This document shows, in pieces, positions 38,085 through 47,000 of a stretch of DNA of 64,000 bases. The stretch lies in assembly GCA_020849855.1 (NCBI GenBank), contig JADZFO010000009.1:6648-70647 (forward strand), read 5' to 3'. The stretch comes from a bacterium (GTDB lineage Bacteria > 4484-113 > JAFGCY01). How positions within the stretch are numbered: position 1 is the stretch's first letter; every line of letters begins with the position of its first letter. Below the pieces are notes generated by a model. It worked only from the letters and a program-made list of their open reading frames with translations, was not told where the DNA came from and did no database searches. A program made the translations under genes and the position numbers.

Positions 38085-40793
38085 ATGTCGGTAATGCGTA
38101 TCTACCAGAACCCGGTAGCGCTTAATGCTAACCGTAATCTGAAGATTACGGGTACGTCCATGTCCAAGAGCCTCGAGCGCATGAGCTCAGGCCTTCGCAT
38201 CAACCGCGCCGCCGATGACGCCGCCGGCCTGTCCATCAGCGAAAAGCTGCGTGGCCAGATCCGCGGCCTGAACCGCGCCAGCTCCAACGCCCTGGACGGC
38301 ATCAGCCTGATCCAGACCGCGGAAGGCGCCCTCAACGAGACGCACAGCATCCTGCAGCGCATGCGCGAGCTGAGCGTCCAGGCGGCCAACGGTATCTACA
38401 CCGCGGGCGACCGCCAGGCGATCCAGAGCGAAGTCAGCCAGCTGACCGACGAGATCAACCGCATCGCCAAGACCACCGAGTTCAACACCAAGTCGCTGCT
38501 GGACGGCACCATGGGTGCCCTGATCTCCACCGACGACTACACCAAGGTGCGTGCGGCGGTCGTGGGCGACGTGGGTGACGGCGGCAACTTCGTGCTGAAG
38601 GCCGTGGCCAAGACCGTCGGCCAGATGCAGATCCAGAAGACCGACGTCTTCTCCACCACGCAGGCGACTGACGCGGTGGGCAAGATCAACTACCTGGCGA
38701 CCCTGCGCGCGGATGCCACCATCGCCACCGCCGGCCCTGACGGCGTGGGCAACACCGGCATCTACCAGGTCGAGGTCAATGCTGCTGCGGGCGGCTCTGT
38801 CGCCGTCAACAGCGCGGTGGACGGCACGATCCGCATGACGGCCTCTTCGCTGGCCGGCGGCGGTCTCTCCCTGGCCAACACCCTGCAGGGCAACGAGCTC
38901 AGCGACGGCGACAAGTTCCTGTTCACGGTCAACACCGGCTCCGGCGTGGCCACGGTCTCCGTGGGCATCTCCGTCGGTACGACCCTGACCTCGCTTGCCG
39001 CCCTGATGAGCAACGCCCTGGGTACCTACGTCAGCACCGTGGGCTTCAACGCCAACGGCCAGATCTCGGTGGCCTTCTCGGCCGCCGGCCGCAGCGTCCT
39101 TGACACCAAGTTTGTTGATGTCGACGGCTCCGGCAGCCAGTTCTACCTCAGCTTCGGCTCGGGTACGGCGGCTACCAGCAATGCCTTCTACAGCAACGCG
39201 ACGGTGTCCTTCTTCAACAACGGCGCGGCCTGGAGCGGCACCCTGTCGGCGGCCCGTGCCGGCGCCGGCCAGCTCTTCAGCATCGGCGACCCGGCCGGCG
39301 GCTCGGTGGGTACCGTGCATGTCCGCTTCGATGTGCGCCATGACTGGAGCACCATCTCCGTCGCGGGTACATCCACCAGCGACACGGTGAAGTGGGGCAA
39401 GAACGGCGGAAACAGCCTGCAGGACTACGGCCAGGTCTGGCAGACCGGCCCGGTGCCCAGCAACGGCACCTTCCTGGTCAGCGCGGTTAGCGCCCGCACC
39501 TATGCGGTCTTCGAGTTCGACAACCAGGCCTATACCAGCCTGGTGGCAGGCGGCACCGACCAGAACATCGCCCTGGCCGCGGCCCGCGGCAACGCGATCA
39601 GCAACGCCAGCGGCGGTACGACGACTTCCATCGGCGAGACCTTCCGCGGCGTGGCTGGCGAGGCCCTGGAGAACGTGCGCTTCGCGGTCGACGGCATCAT
39701 GCAGGCCGGCGAGACGGCCACCTTCAACATCAGCACCAACAACGTGCTGACCGGTGACCAGAGCAACACGCTGGCCAGCCTCAACCGCTTCCAGCAGTTC
39801 GGCGTCTTCAACGGCAAGAACAATGTCGACTTCCAGATGTACCTGCGCGGCACCAACAAGTCCGTGACGGTCAACATCTCCAAGAACGACAGCTTTGAGG
39901 ACCTTGCCAACAAGATCAGCCTGGCCCTGTACAACACCAACGGCACGGGCCTGATCAACAGCGGCATCCTCAACCCGCAGGAGCTGCCGGACCTGGTCCA
40001 CGTCAACACCATCGGCAACGCCAAGGGCACCATGTCGATCACAACCGCGATCCCCGGCGCCGAAGTCGTCTTCGCTGGTGACGAGGGCCTGCTCAAGGCG
40101 CTGTCGCTGATCGAGGTTCAGGAGGGCAAGGCCCCGATCTACTCGGTCAACGCCTTCAACCTTGAGAAGAATGCCTCGGTCGGCAGCCGCATCGTTGACT
40201 CCAACGAGATCACCGGCCTGCTGCCCGGCCTGCGCGTGTTCTTCGACAACACCCTGGGCCTGAAGATGGATCCCCAGCCCCCGACGGATGCCGCCGGCGG
40301 CGCCAACGACCTCACCACCTTTGGCTACAAGAAGGCCTTCGAGCGCCCGACTGTCAGCCTGAGCGGTGCGGTGGAGACCTTCTTCGTCCACGTTGCCCCG
40401 CGCGACTTCACCCTGCAGATCGGCGCCAACGAGGGCCAGACGATCTCCAGCTTCATCGGCGACATGGGCGCTGAGGCGCTGGGCGTCGAGGGCCTGCTCG
40501 TGGTGGATAGCGAGCTCGCGCAGAAGTCGATCAGCGTTGTTGATGAGGCGATCAACCGCGTCAGCAGCCAGCGGTCCCGCTTGGGCGCGATCCAGAACCG
40601 TCTGGAGAGCACCATCCGCAACCTGGATGTCGCTGGCGAGAACCTGACCGCTTCGGAAAGCCGCATCCGCGACACCGACGTCGCCGCGGACTCGCTGCTG
40701 ATGACGCGCAACCAGATCCTGCAGCAGGCCGGCACCGCCGCCCTGGCGCAGGCCAACCAGCTGCCGCAGGCTGCCCTGCAGCTCCTGCGTTAA
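38085..40793 (+). CDS. fliC: Flagellin with very large central domain
   Basis: The 902-aa protein has the conserved D0/D1 ends: N-terminal MRIYQNPVALNANRNL...SMSKSLERMSSGLRINRAADDAAGLSISEKLR and C-terminal SVVDEAINRVSSQRSRLGAIQNRLESTIRNLDVAGENLTASESRIRDTDVA...ILQQAGTAALAQANQLPQAALQLLR. Classical flagellins are ~280-500 aa. About 600 residues of surface-exposed beta-rich sequence, rich in Thr, Ser, Asn and Gly, are inserted between the ends. ATG 38085 follows GGAGG by 6 nt; 16 upstream codons in frame are rejected. A candidate sigma-28 promoter precedes and a strong terminator follows, so it is a single-gene transcript. Confidence 0.95.
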   Translation: MSVMRIYQNPVALNANRNLKITGTSMSKSLERMSSGLRINRAADDAAGLSISEKLRGQIRGLNRASSNALDGISLIQTAEGALNETHSILQRMRELSVQAANGIYTAGDRQAIQSEVSQLTDEINRIAKTTEFNTKSLLDGTMGALISTDDYTKVRAAVVGDVGDGGNFVLKAVAKTVGQMQIQKTDVFSTTQATDAVGKINYLATLRADATIATAGPDGVGNTGIYQVEVNAAAGGSVAVNSAVDGTIRMTASSLAGGGLSLANTLQGNELSDGDKFLFTVNTGSGVATVSVGISVGTTLTSLAALMSNALGTYVSTVGFNANGQISVAFSAAGRSVLDTKFVDVDGSGSQFYLSFGSGTAATSNAFYSNATVSFFNNGAAWSGTLSAARAGAGQLFSIGDPAGGSVGTVHVRFDVRHDWSTISVAGTSTSDTVKWGKNGGNSLQDYGQVWQTGPVPSNGTFLVSAVSARTYAVFEFDNQAYTSLVAGGTDQNIALAAARGNAISNASGGTTTSIGETFRGVAGEALENVRFAVDGIMQAGETATFNISTNNVLTGDQSNTLASLNRFQQFGVFNGKNNVDFQMYLRGTNKSVTVNISKNDSFEDLANKISLALYNTNGTGLINSGILNPQELPDLVHVNTIGNAKGTMSITTAIPGAEVVFAGDEGLLKALSLIEVQEGKAPIYSVNAFNLEKNASVGSRIVDSNEITGLLPGLRVFFDNTLGLKMDPQPPTDAAGGANDLTTFGYKKAFERPTVSLSGAVETFFVHVAPRDFTLQIGANEGQTISSFIGDMGAEALGVEGLLVVDSELAQKSISVVDEAINRVSSQRSRLGAIQNRLESTIRNLDVAGENLTASESRIRDTDVAADSLLMTRNQILQQAGTAALAQANQLPQAALQLLR

Positions 40794-40861
40794 GCGATCC
40801 AGCTCCGGCTGGGATCAGGAACTACCACTCAGCTCATTCGGTAAGTGGAGCAGAACGCAAG

Positions 40862-40893
40862 GCCCCCCGGGAAACCGGGGGGCTCTTTGCTTT
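40862..40893 (+). terminator. Terminator of the flagellin gene
   Basis: GCCCCCCGG-GAAA-CCGGGGGGC with a GNRA loop, followed by TCTTTGCTTT. Confidence 0.9.
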
Positions 40894-40905
40894 CAACACC
40901 AAAGT

Positions 40906-42114
40906 TTAGTTTGAGTCCTTCGCATAAGTGACATCACAGTACGCATGCCAGTCCTGCATGGAGGAAAAGCCACGGTAACTGATACTTCCACGCTTTGCGA
41001 TAGAGGTGAGGAATCGCCTTAGACGTTGCCGCTTCTCCTCAGAGGTATCTATGTGCTCTACTTGTATTGGTTGACCAGTTCTCTCTTGAAGTCTCCACGA
41101 GTCCCGAAGGCTTGTAGTCACCACACTTCTTATTGCTATGTCATTCTCAGCAAAACCATAACCGATCAAGATAAGCCTCTTGGCAAAGTAGATGTCCCAT
41201 TGGAGTTGCCCTAATGCTTTCGTTGAATAGAACCTCGAGTTGTAGTCTTTCAACGTTAAAGGAGGAAAGATCGCGGGCCTAACCATTGCTCCGCAAAGGG
41301 GACAGTGGGTCGTCAACCATCCAAATGAACTTCTACGGTCGCGGAATTCGGCAATCTTCACATTCGGATTCCAGTACGAGGGGCATTCTGTGCGCTGACA
41401 CTCTGACCAATTGATACTGCCATGTAGTTTCACCACGTTGTACTGAAATCTAAAGCGATCCTCCTCGCTCAGATCTTTGGGCTCGTGGAATAAACGCTGC
41501 TGTTCTATCGCCTTTGAGTACATTGACCGACATGATGGCAATGAGGTTCTAACTCCCTCTTCCGCTGCTAGGTAGCAATCCTCAAGTAGGTTGTCATAGT
41601 TTGTGGTATGGATCATCGAGCCAAAAGGCAGCTGCTTCAAGAATTTCTCTACTGTTAGAGCCATCTTGTTTCTATCCGCCTGGCAAAAGTAGAAGACATC
41701 AAGAACTCGTGCCAAGAAGAAGGACATTTCAAGAAGAGCTTCTTGAGCATTGTGACGGCTTGCCTGAAGCCTTGACGCATCAGCTGAAATCGCCATGCAG
41801 TAGGAGAGCATGGTCTCAAAGTTAGCGGCTTCTTGCGAGAGCGGATCCACCCAGCCCATATTGTCCTTAGGCGAGATCATGCCCATTTCATCTTCAAGGA
41901 TCGACCTAATAGCTCCCGGGATCCTCTTGTACCATGGTTTGCGGAGTCTCTTATCTTCCTTTGCTCTGATAAGTGGATCTGCAACTGCCCGACTGATTGT
42001 CTCCCACGACAAGATCTGCGCAGAAGTTGGATATACTTCGGAGCAATCCAAGCTCATGGCTCGACTGAACCCTGATCCGAGGAGCGCTACTGTCTTTAGG
42101 CTGTTCATGGACAC
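40906..42114 (-). CDS. SIR2-like domain protein, probable defence gene
   Basis: The 402-aa protein has the four sites of SIR2-like NAD-binding domains: VALLGSGFSRAM, IHTTNYDNLLED (TxNxD), VVKLHGSINW (HGS) and LILIGYGFAENDIAIR (GYGxxD). A zinc-ribbon lies between (C-x4-C, then CPLCGAMVRPAIFPP), as in sirtuins. SIR2 proteins of this shape act in anti-phage systems by hydrolysing NAD+, alone or with partner genes. No partner is adjacent here: flagellin and flhB flank it. Base composition is about 48% GC against ~65% around it, a sign of transfer. TACAAT lies 8 nt before GTG 42114; ATG 42108 is the alternative start. Confidence 0.85.
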   Translation of the reverse strand: MSMNSLKTVALLGSGFSRAMSLDCSEVYPTSAQILSWETISRAVADPLIRAKEDKRLRKPWYKRIPGAIRSILEDEMGMISPKDNMGWVDPLSQEAANFETMLSYCMAISADASRLQASRHNAQEALLEMSFFLARVLDVFYFCQADRNKMALTVEKFLKQLPFGSMIHTTNYDNLLEDCYLAAEEGVRTSLPSCRSMYSKAIEQQRLFHEPKDLSEEDRFRFQYNVVKLHGSINWSECQRTECPSYWNPNVKIAEFRDRRSSFGWLTTHCPLCGAMVRPAIFPPLTLKDYNSRFYSTKALGQLQWDIYFAKRLILIGYGFAENDIAIRSVVTTSLRDSWRLQERTGQPIQVEHIDTSEEKRQRLRRFLTSIAKRGSISYRGFSSMQDWHAYCDVTYAKDSN

Positions 42115-42122
42115 AACATGCG

Positions 42123-42128
42123 ATTGTA
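42123..42128 (-). promoter_or_regulatory. -10 box of the SIR2 gene
   Basis: Minus strand TACAAT, 8 nt from GTG 42114. This is the same spacing as mnmG, flhB and tsaE despite the gene's foreign composition. Confidence 0.45.
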
Positions 42129-42172
42129 TCTCGGTGGCAGAGTCACCATCTACTAGTTACTCAAGATGACAA

Positions 42173-43252
42173 CTACCCTGCCTTCCCGGTTAGCTTGCGC
42201 TTCAGGCGTTCATCCGACTTGGCCAGCTGGGCCAGGATCTTCGCCACCGCGGCAAAGAGCGCCGCCGGGATATAGTCCTCTAGGCGGGTCGGGTAGAGCG
42301 CCCGGGCCAGTTCGGGCTGCTGGTACACAGGGATCGCCAGCGACTCCGCATAACGGATGATGCGCAGGGCGGTGTAGTCCTTGCCCTTGGCCACCACCTT
42401 CGGCGCCGGCCAGTCCGCCTCATACTGCAGCGCCACGGCGTAGTGCGTGGGGTTGACGATGACGGCGTCGGCCTCCTTGATCGCGTCAAACATGCGGCTC
42501 ATGGCGATCTTGCGGCCCATCTCGCGCAGGCGGCGCTTGATCATCGGGTCGCCTTCCTGGCTCTTGTACTCCTGCTTAATCTCTTCCTTGCTCATGCGGA
42601 TGCTCTTTTCAAACTCGAAGCGCTGGTACATGTAGTCCAGGAGGGCCAGGACCAGCAGGGCCGCGCTGGAAAAAAGCCCGATGCGCAGGCCGGTGGCGAC
42701 GCCAAGGTTAAGCGCGGTGACCGGGTCCATGTACATGCTGGCCATCACCCGCGGGATGACCGCGCCCAGCACGCCAAAGGCCACCATGCCGATCAGCACA
42801 AGTTTCAGCACACCCTTGCCCAGCTCGATCAGCGAGCGCATGCCCACCAGGCGCGAGAAGCCCTTCAGGGGGTCGAGCTTGCCGAAGTTGGGGCTGAGGG
42901 GCTGGGTGCTGAAGTGCAGGCCGACCTGCAGCAGGTTGGCCAGGATCGCCGCGCCGGAGGTGATGAGCAGGAAGGGCGCTACGGTCAGCAGGAGCTGCTT
43001 GAGGTGCGGCATGAATAGCTGCTCCACCTTCACCTGCGAGAAGTCCTCGGTGGAGATCTGGCCGAAGACCGTCGTAAAGTAGGCGCTGATCCCCTCGCCG
43101 GTGCGGATATTGAACATGCTCAGCAGCAGAAAGCCGGTGAAGAGCAGTACCGCGCTGACCAGCTCCATGGAGCGCGCCACCTGCCCGCGCTCCCGGGCCC
43201 GCTGTCGTTGTCGCGGGGTCGCAGGTTCGGTGCGGCTGCCTTCAGAGGACAT
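42173..43252 (-). CDS. flhB: Flagellar export protein FlhB
   Basis: The 359-aa protein is the flagellar type III export switch. Residues ~1-30 are basic (TPRQRQRARERGQVARS). Four TM helices follow (e.g. AVLLFTGFLLLSMFNIR, LLLTVAPFLLITSGAAILANLL, VLIGMVAFGVLGAVIPRV, LFSSAALLVLALLDYMYQR). The cytoplasmic domain is EFEKSIRMSKEEIKQEYKSQEGDP, with the autocleavage site NPTHYAVAL. TAGAAT lies 8 nt before the ATG, a leaderless arrangement. It stands alone, without fliP, fliQ, fliR or flhA, next to the flagellin and the SIR2 gene. Confidence 0.95.
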   Translation of the reverse strand: MSSEGSRTEPATPRQRQRARERGQVARSMELVSAVLLFTGFLLLSMFNIRTGEGISAYFTTVFGQISTEDFSQVKVEQLFMPHLKQLLLTVAPFLLITSGAAILANLLQVGLHFSTQPLSPNFGKLDPLKGFSRLVGMRSLIELGKGVLKLVLIGMVAFGVLGAVIPRVMASMYMDPVTALNLGVATGLRIGLFSSAALLVLALLDYMYQRFEFEKSIRMSKEEIKQEYKSQEGDPMIKRRLREMGRKIAMSRMFDAIKEADAVIVNPTHYAVALQYEADWPAPKVVAKGKDYTALRIIRYAESLAIPVYQQPELARALYPTRLEDYIPAALFAAVAKILAQLAKSDERLKRKLTGKAG

Positions 43253-43260
43253 GCTGCATT

Positions 43261-43266
43261 ATTCTA
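43261..43266 (-). promoter_or_regulatory. -10 box of flhB, leaderless arrangement
   Basis: Minus strand TAGAAT, 8 nt before ATG 43252. The opposite -10 box of tsaE lies 39 nt away. Confidence 0.45.
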
Positions 43267-43304
43267 GCCGCGCAGCCGAAGGGGCGGGCGGCGCCAGTGC
43301 CGTT

Positions 43305-43310
43305 TACAAT
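43305..43310 (+). promoter_or_regulatory. -10 box of tsaE, leaderless arrangement
   Basis: TACAAT, 8 nt, then TTG at 43319 and no ribosome-binding site. Confidence 0.45.
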
Positions 43311-43318
43311 CCTCATCC

Positions 43319-43852
43319 TTGCAGCTTGAGTTCGAAAGCTTCGGCCCCGGGCAGACCCGCGCACTGGCGGCGGCGCTGGCCCGCGCGCTGCTGCGGCCGG
43401 GGGCGCTGGATGCGCAGCTGCCGGCGGTAGTGCTGCTGCTCAGCGGCGACTATGGCAGCGGCAAGACCACCTTCATCCAGGGCCTCGCCGCGGCGCTGGG
43501 CATCGAGGGCGCTGTGCGCAGCCCCAGCTATCTGATCGTGAAAGTCTATGAGGAGGGCCGGCTGCGCCTGGTGCATGCCGACCTGTACCGCTCACAGTCG
43601 CCGGCTGACATTGAGGAACTGGGCCTGGATGAGCTGCTGCTGGACGGCGGCGGCGCAGGTCAGCGCGGGGCTGTGCTGGCGGTGGAGTGGCCGGGCGAGG
43701 AGCTGGCCCTGGCCCAGGAGCTGCCGCTGCTGCGCCTGCATCTGGCGGTGCGGGACGCCGAGACACGCACAATCACCCTGGACTGGGAGCCGGAGGCCGC
43801 CGAGCTGGTGCGGCTGCTGGTGGAGGAGTGGCGCAGTGCGTCTGCTGCTTGA
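43319..43852 (+). CDS. tsaE: tRNA threonylcarbamoyladenosine biosynthesis ATPase TsaE
   Basis: The 177-aa P-loop ATPase has Walker A LLLSGDYGSGKTTFIQGLAAALG, then VRSPSYLIVKVYEEG, LVHADLYRS and VLAVEWPGE, all TsaE signatures. It cycles the TsaB-TsaD complex during t6A37 formation in tRNAs. A TTG start at 43319 is proposed from the position of the -10 box and the family's usual N-terminus. A 15-residue Arg/Pro/Gly-rich insertion before Walker A slightly lengthens it. It overlaps tsaB by 17 nt. Confidence 0.92.
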   Translation: MQLEFESFGPGQTRALAAALARALLRPGALDAQLPAVVLLLSGDYGSGKTTFIQGLAAALGIEGAVRSPSYLIVKVYEEGRLRLVHADLYRSQSPADIEELGLDELLLDGGGAGQRGAVLAVEWPGEELALAQELPLLRLHLAVRDAETRTITLDWEPEAAELVRLLVEEWRSASAA

Positions 43853-44573
43853 CAGCTCGGGCCCCTGGCTGCTGGCGGCACTGGCCCTGCGCGGGCCAGC
43901 GGGCAGCAGCGGCAGCGCGGCCGATGAAGGCTGGACAGTGCTGGCGGAAGTGCGTGAACCGGGCCGCCCGCCCGAGGGCCGCGACATCGGCACAGTGGTG
44001 CAGGGCCTGCTTGAACAGGCCAGGGCCGCGAGCGGCCAAAACAGTCCGCCCGCTGATTCGGGTGCTGCGGCTGTCAGTTCCGTCATCGTCGGCCTTGGCC
44101 CTGGGTCTTTTATCGGCACGCGGGTGGCGATAAGTTACGCCAATGGCTTCGCCGCCGCCGCAGCGGGCGCTGAGCTTATCGGCGTGCCCTCGCTGGCTGC
44201 AATATCGCTGGCGCATGGCGGCCTGCCGGTGCTGCGGGATGCCCGCCGCGGGCAGTGGTACCTGCACCGCCCGCAGGCACCGCTGGAACAGCGGGACCAG
44301 GCCCTCGGCCTGCCGGCGCTGCTGATGCTGCTGCAGCAGGAAGGCCACGGCGAGCTGCTGCTGGAGGAGCCGGCCAGCATAGCGGCGCGTCCCGCCCGGC
44401 GCCCTGGCCCGCTGCGCAATGACCCCTTCGCCGAGCTTCAAGAGGCGGCTGCCACGGCCGGGCTTAAGCTGACGCGCGTGCCCGGGCCCTCAGCCCTGGG
44501 CCTGCTGCGCGCAGCAGAGCAGGCCAGCGCCAGTGACTATGTAGAGCCGGTCTACCTGCGCAGCTTCCTGTAG
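43836..44573 (+). CDS. tsaB: tRNA threonylcarbamoyladenosine biosynthesis protein TsaB
   Basis: The 245-aa protein is of the ASKHA fold and partners with TsaD and TsaE. It starts MRLLLDSSGPWLLAALAL. IVGLGPGSFIGTRVAISYANGFAAAAGAELIGVPSLAAIS is the most conserved TsaB region (GPGSFTGxR motif; Thr is Ile here). ASDYVEPVYLRSFL is the standard C-terminus. GTG 43836 lies 8-9 nt after GGAGG and inside the end of tsaE, so the pair is co-translated. The catalytic partner tsaD is not in the window. Confidence 0.9.
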   Translation: MRLLLDSSGPWLLAALALRGPAGSSGSAADEGWTVLAEVREPGRPPEGRDIGTVVQGLLEQARAASGQNSPPADSGAAAVSSVIVGLGPGSFIGTRVAISYANGFAAAAAGAELIGVPSLAAISLAHGGLPVLRDARRGQWYLHRPQAPLEQRDQALGLPALLMLLQQEGHGELLLEEPASIAARPARRPGPLRNDPFAELQEAAATAGLKLTRVPGPSALGLLRAAEQASASDYVEPVYLRSFL

Positions 44574-44769
44574 CGCGGACAGCCTGCACTGAACCTATCG
44601 CAGGCAAAGGCAATGCTCTCTGTGTATCCCACCTCCTGCATCCTATCTCCTGTAACTCAGTGCCTCAGTGTCTCCTGTTGGCTTCAGTGCCGCCCGGACT
44701 ATCCAGGCTGCGTCAGCGCGCTGCCTCCGGCGGCGGCCCCGTGCCGGCCCGCGCTAAAATCCCTGCGCC
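44574..44769. other. Intergenic region between tsaB and pyrF
   Basis: It contains a short pyrimidine-rich repeat zone (CTCCTGCATCCTATCTCCTG, then CAGTGCCTCAGTGTCTCCTG). TAAAAT (44755-44760) lies 9 nt before the pyrF ATG, a near-leaderless promoter. Nothing else is seen. Confidence 0.5.
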
Positions 44770-45714
44770 ATGACAAGCCCCCCGAGCGTACATCCCGCCA
44801 ACTTCGCCGACCGTCTAAGCACTGCGATCAAGCACAAGCAGTCGCGGGTGGTGGTGGGCCTTGACCCGGACTTCGACAAGCTGCCGGCGCCGCTCAAGGA
44901 GCTGGCCCGCAGCCAGGTCTCAACCGGCTCGGCAGTCCCCCTGTGGGCCATGCGCGAGTTCTGCGAGAAGATCATCAGCGCCACCCGGGCCAGCGCGGTG
45001 GCCTTCAAGCCGCAGATCGCCTTCTTCGAGCGTTATGGCTCGGCCGGCCTGGCGGTGCTGGAGCGCCTGCTGCATGACTACCGCGAGGAGATCTTCATCG
45101 TCGACTGCAAGCGCGGCGACATCGGCAATACCTCCAGCAGCTATGTGCAGGCCTACTTCGGCAGCGCAGCAGAGCCGGCGCCGCTGGACTGCGATGCCGT
45201 AACGCATAACGCCTACATGGGCCGCGATACCGTGGAGCCCTACTTCCAGCACCTGGCGGCGGACCGCGGCATGTTTGTGCTCTGCAAGACCAGCAACCCC
45301 GGCGCGGCGGACCTGCAGGACCTGCAGGCCGATGGCCGCGAGGTCTGCATGCACATGGCGGCGCTGAGCTCGCAGTGGGGCGAGCCCTTTATCGGCCACA
45401 GCGGCTTCTCCAGCCTGGGCCTCGTTGTGGGCGCCACCTACCCCCGGGACGCGGCGCGGATCCGCAGCCTGGCGCCGCATTGCTACTTCCTGGTGCCGGG
45501 CCTGGAGACCCAGGGGGGCCGGCTGGACGACGCGGCGGCCTTCACCAACGCCGAGGGCCACGGCGCGGTGTTCAACTTCTCCCGCGCGGTGCTTTATGCC
45601 TATGCCTCCGGCCCCTTCGCGGATAGCTATGGCCCTGATCAGTACGCCCAGGCCGCGCACAAGGCCGCCGAGCACTACCGCCTCAGGCTCAACGAAGTGC
45701 TGGGGACGCCCTAA
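44770..45714 (+). CDS. pyrF: Orotidine 5'-phosphate decarboxylase, type 2
   Basis: The 314-aa enzyme makes UMP, the last step of pyrimidine synthesis. VVVGLDPDFDKLP, AFKPQIAFFERYGSAG and the catalytic IVDCKRGDIGNTSSSY (Asp-x-Lys-x-x-Asp) are the hallmarks of the long type 2 form, also found in actinobacteria and thermophiles. VGATYPRDAARIRSL and FLVPGLETQGG are family motifs. Length is normal for type 2. The stop TAA overlaps the first ATG of the next gene. Confidence 0.95.
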   Translation: MTSPPSVHPANFADRLSTAIKHKQSRVVVGLDPDFDKLPAPLKELARSQVSTGSAVPLWAMREFCEKIISATRASAVAFKPQIAFFERYGSAGLAVLERLLHDYREEIFIVDCKRGDIGNTSSSYVQAYFGSAAEPAPLDCDAVTHNAYMGRDTVEPYFQHLAADRGMFVLCKTSNPGAADLQDLQADGREVCMHMAALSSQWGEPFIGHSGFSSLGLVVGATYPRDAARIRSLAPHCYFLVPGLETQGGRLDDAAAFTNAEGHGAVFNFSRAVLYAYASGPFADSYGPDQYAQAAHKAAEHYRLRLNEVLGTP

Positions 45715-46898
45715 TGGAGCTCATGGTGAATGTTCAGACTCGACCAGTCGGGGCAAGTCCGTCAATGGCCTGTTTGCTCCTCGTTTGTTGTCTGCTCAGC
45801 GCCTGCCAACGCGTGCCCATTACGGACAGCCCAACTTCCTTTGCGGACTACCAGTTGCGCCGCAACAACCAAGCACGCTTTTCCTGGCCCGGTTCACCCA
45901 ACCTGAAGTGGACCGCACAGATCGGCGGAAGTAACACATGGGGCGTAGCTCTCGATTTCACTGCTGGTAATCGGAGCGCGATTGCTACCTGGGATGGAAG
46001 GGTGCGTGTTCTGGATGTAGATGGCAGTGAACTCTGGAATCACAAAGTGGGAGGCATGTATCAAGAAGGATGGCCGGTGTTCTGCGATACAGGCCTGCTT
46101 GTTAACTCTGAAAGCCGGGGTTTAGTCTGCTACACCTGGGACGGCGAAAGGAAAGTGCTGGTGGACTTACCCATCGGGTTTGAGAACTGGTGTGGCTTTC
46201 CATCTCGGTCTGCGGATGGTGGGATGATTCACATCATGGGCCCAGAAACAATCAAGCTCAATAATGTGGGCCAGATCCTCTGGCGACACGATTTCAAACG
46301 ATTGATAGCGACAGGCCCGGCATTGGTTCTCAACGATGGCAGCAGCTGCTTTACCCTGGACAATTACACAACGGTGATGTTGGATTCACATGGCGTGGAA
46401 AAGTGGTCCACTGTCATAGGTGAGACGACCGCTCAGTCTCCGCTGACCAGTGGCGGCAAAATCTACACGACTAGGCTTGACGGAAAGGTCGCCATGACCA
46501 CAGTGGAGAGCGGCGAAACCGAGCTTCTTGAATTCTCATCAGGCTCAAACAAGGCCATGGCCCTGGTAAGGGTCGAAGGTCGAGACTTTCTTATCTGCAG
46601 CAAGATGGATGAAGCCTCCATTGTTGTTTGTGACCTCGATGGAGACGTTGTTCGACGTATGGCAACCGAATCTACCTGCGGCTCCCTGATTTCTCATATA
46701 GAAGCTCCGAAGGTGCTGGCGACTATCGGTGACCGTATCCAGTGTCTTGAGTTCTTTGTTAACTCGGATAGTGCCCCGGAGTTTCAAGTGCTCTGGAGTC
46801 TGGATGCTAAGAGCGCGGAATATGGCGTCATTGGTCTCAGGCCTGACGGCGCGCTGATTGCCGCCACAGGGGAAGGTCAAGTCTATTGCTGGAACTAA
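45714..46898 (+). CDS. PQQ-like propeller lipoprotein
   Basis: The 394-aa protein has a lipobox (LLLVCCLLSAC) and repeats of the quinoprotein/PQQ-like propeller: WDGRVRVLDVDGSELWNHKVGG, VGQILWRHDFKRL, VEKWSTVIG and DGKVAMTTVESGE. No enzyme motif is seen, so a scaffold or binding role is likely. It overlaps the end of pyrF by 1 nt, and ATG 45723, three codons later with GGAG upstream, could also be the start. GC content (~54%) is well below that of its neighbours, suggesting later acquisition or relaxed codon use. Confidence 0.7.
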   Translation: MELMVNVQTRPVGASPSMACLLLVCCLLSACQRVPITDSPTSFADYQLRRNNQARFSWPGSPNLKWTAQIGGSNTWGVALDFTAGNRSAIATWDGRVRVLDVDGSELWNHKVGGMYQEGWPVFCDTGLLVNSESRGLVCYTWDGERKVLVDLPIGFENWCGFPSRSADGGMIHIMGPETIKLNNVGQILWRHDFKRLIATGPALVLNDGSSCFTLDNYTTVMLDSHGVEKWSTVIGETTAQSPLTSGGKIYTTRLDGKVAMTTVESGETELLEFSSGSNKAMALVRVEGRDFLICSKMDEASIVVCDLDGDVVRRMATESTCGSLISHIEAPKVLATIGDRIQCLEFFVNSDSAPEFQVLWSLDAKSAEYGVIGLRPDGALIAATGEGQVYCWN

Positions 46899-47000
46899 AC
46901 ACTTGCCTTAATCTATTTATATTACTTGCTGCTTTCGGACGGACGGCGACAAGCCCACACAACGACAGCGATATTCTTCGCTGACCACTGACCACTTCTT

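Noticed and set aside
38187-40391. 734-codon open frame antisense to flagellin
   Set aside because: The flagellin frame has unmistakable conserved ends, a ribosome-binding site and a terminator. The antisense frame has none and is Val/Gly/Ala/Asp-rich.
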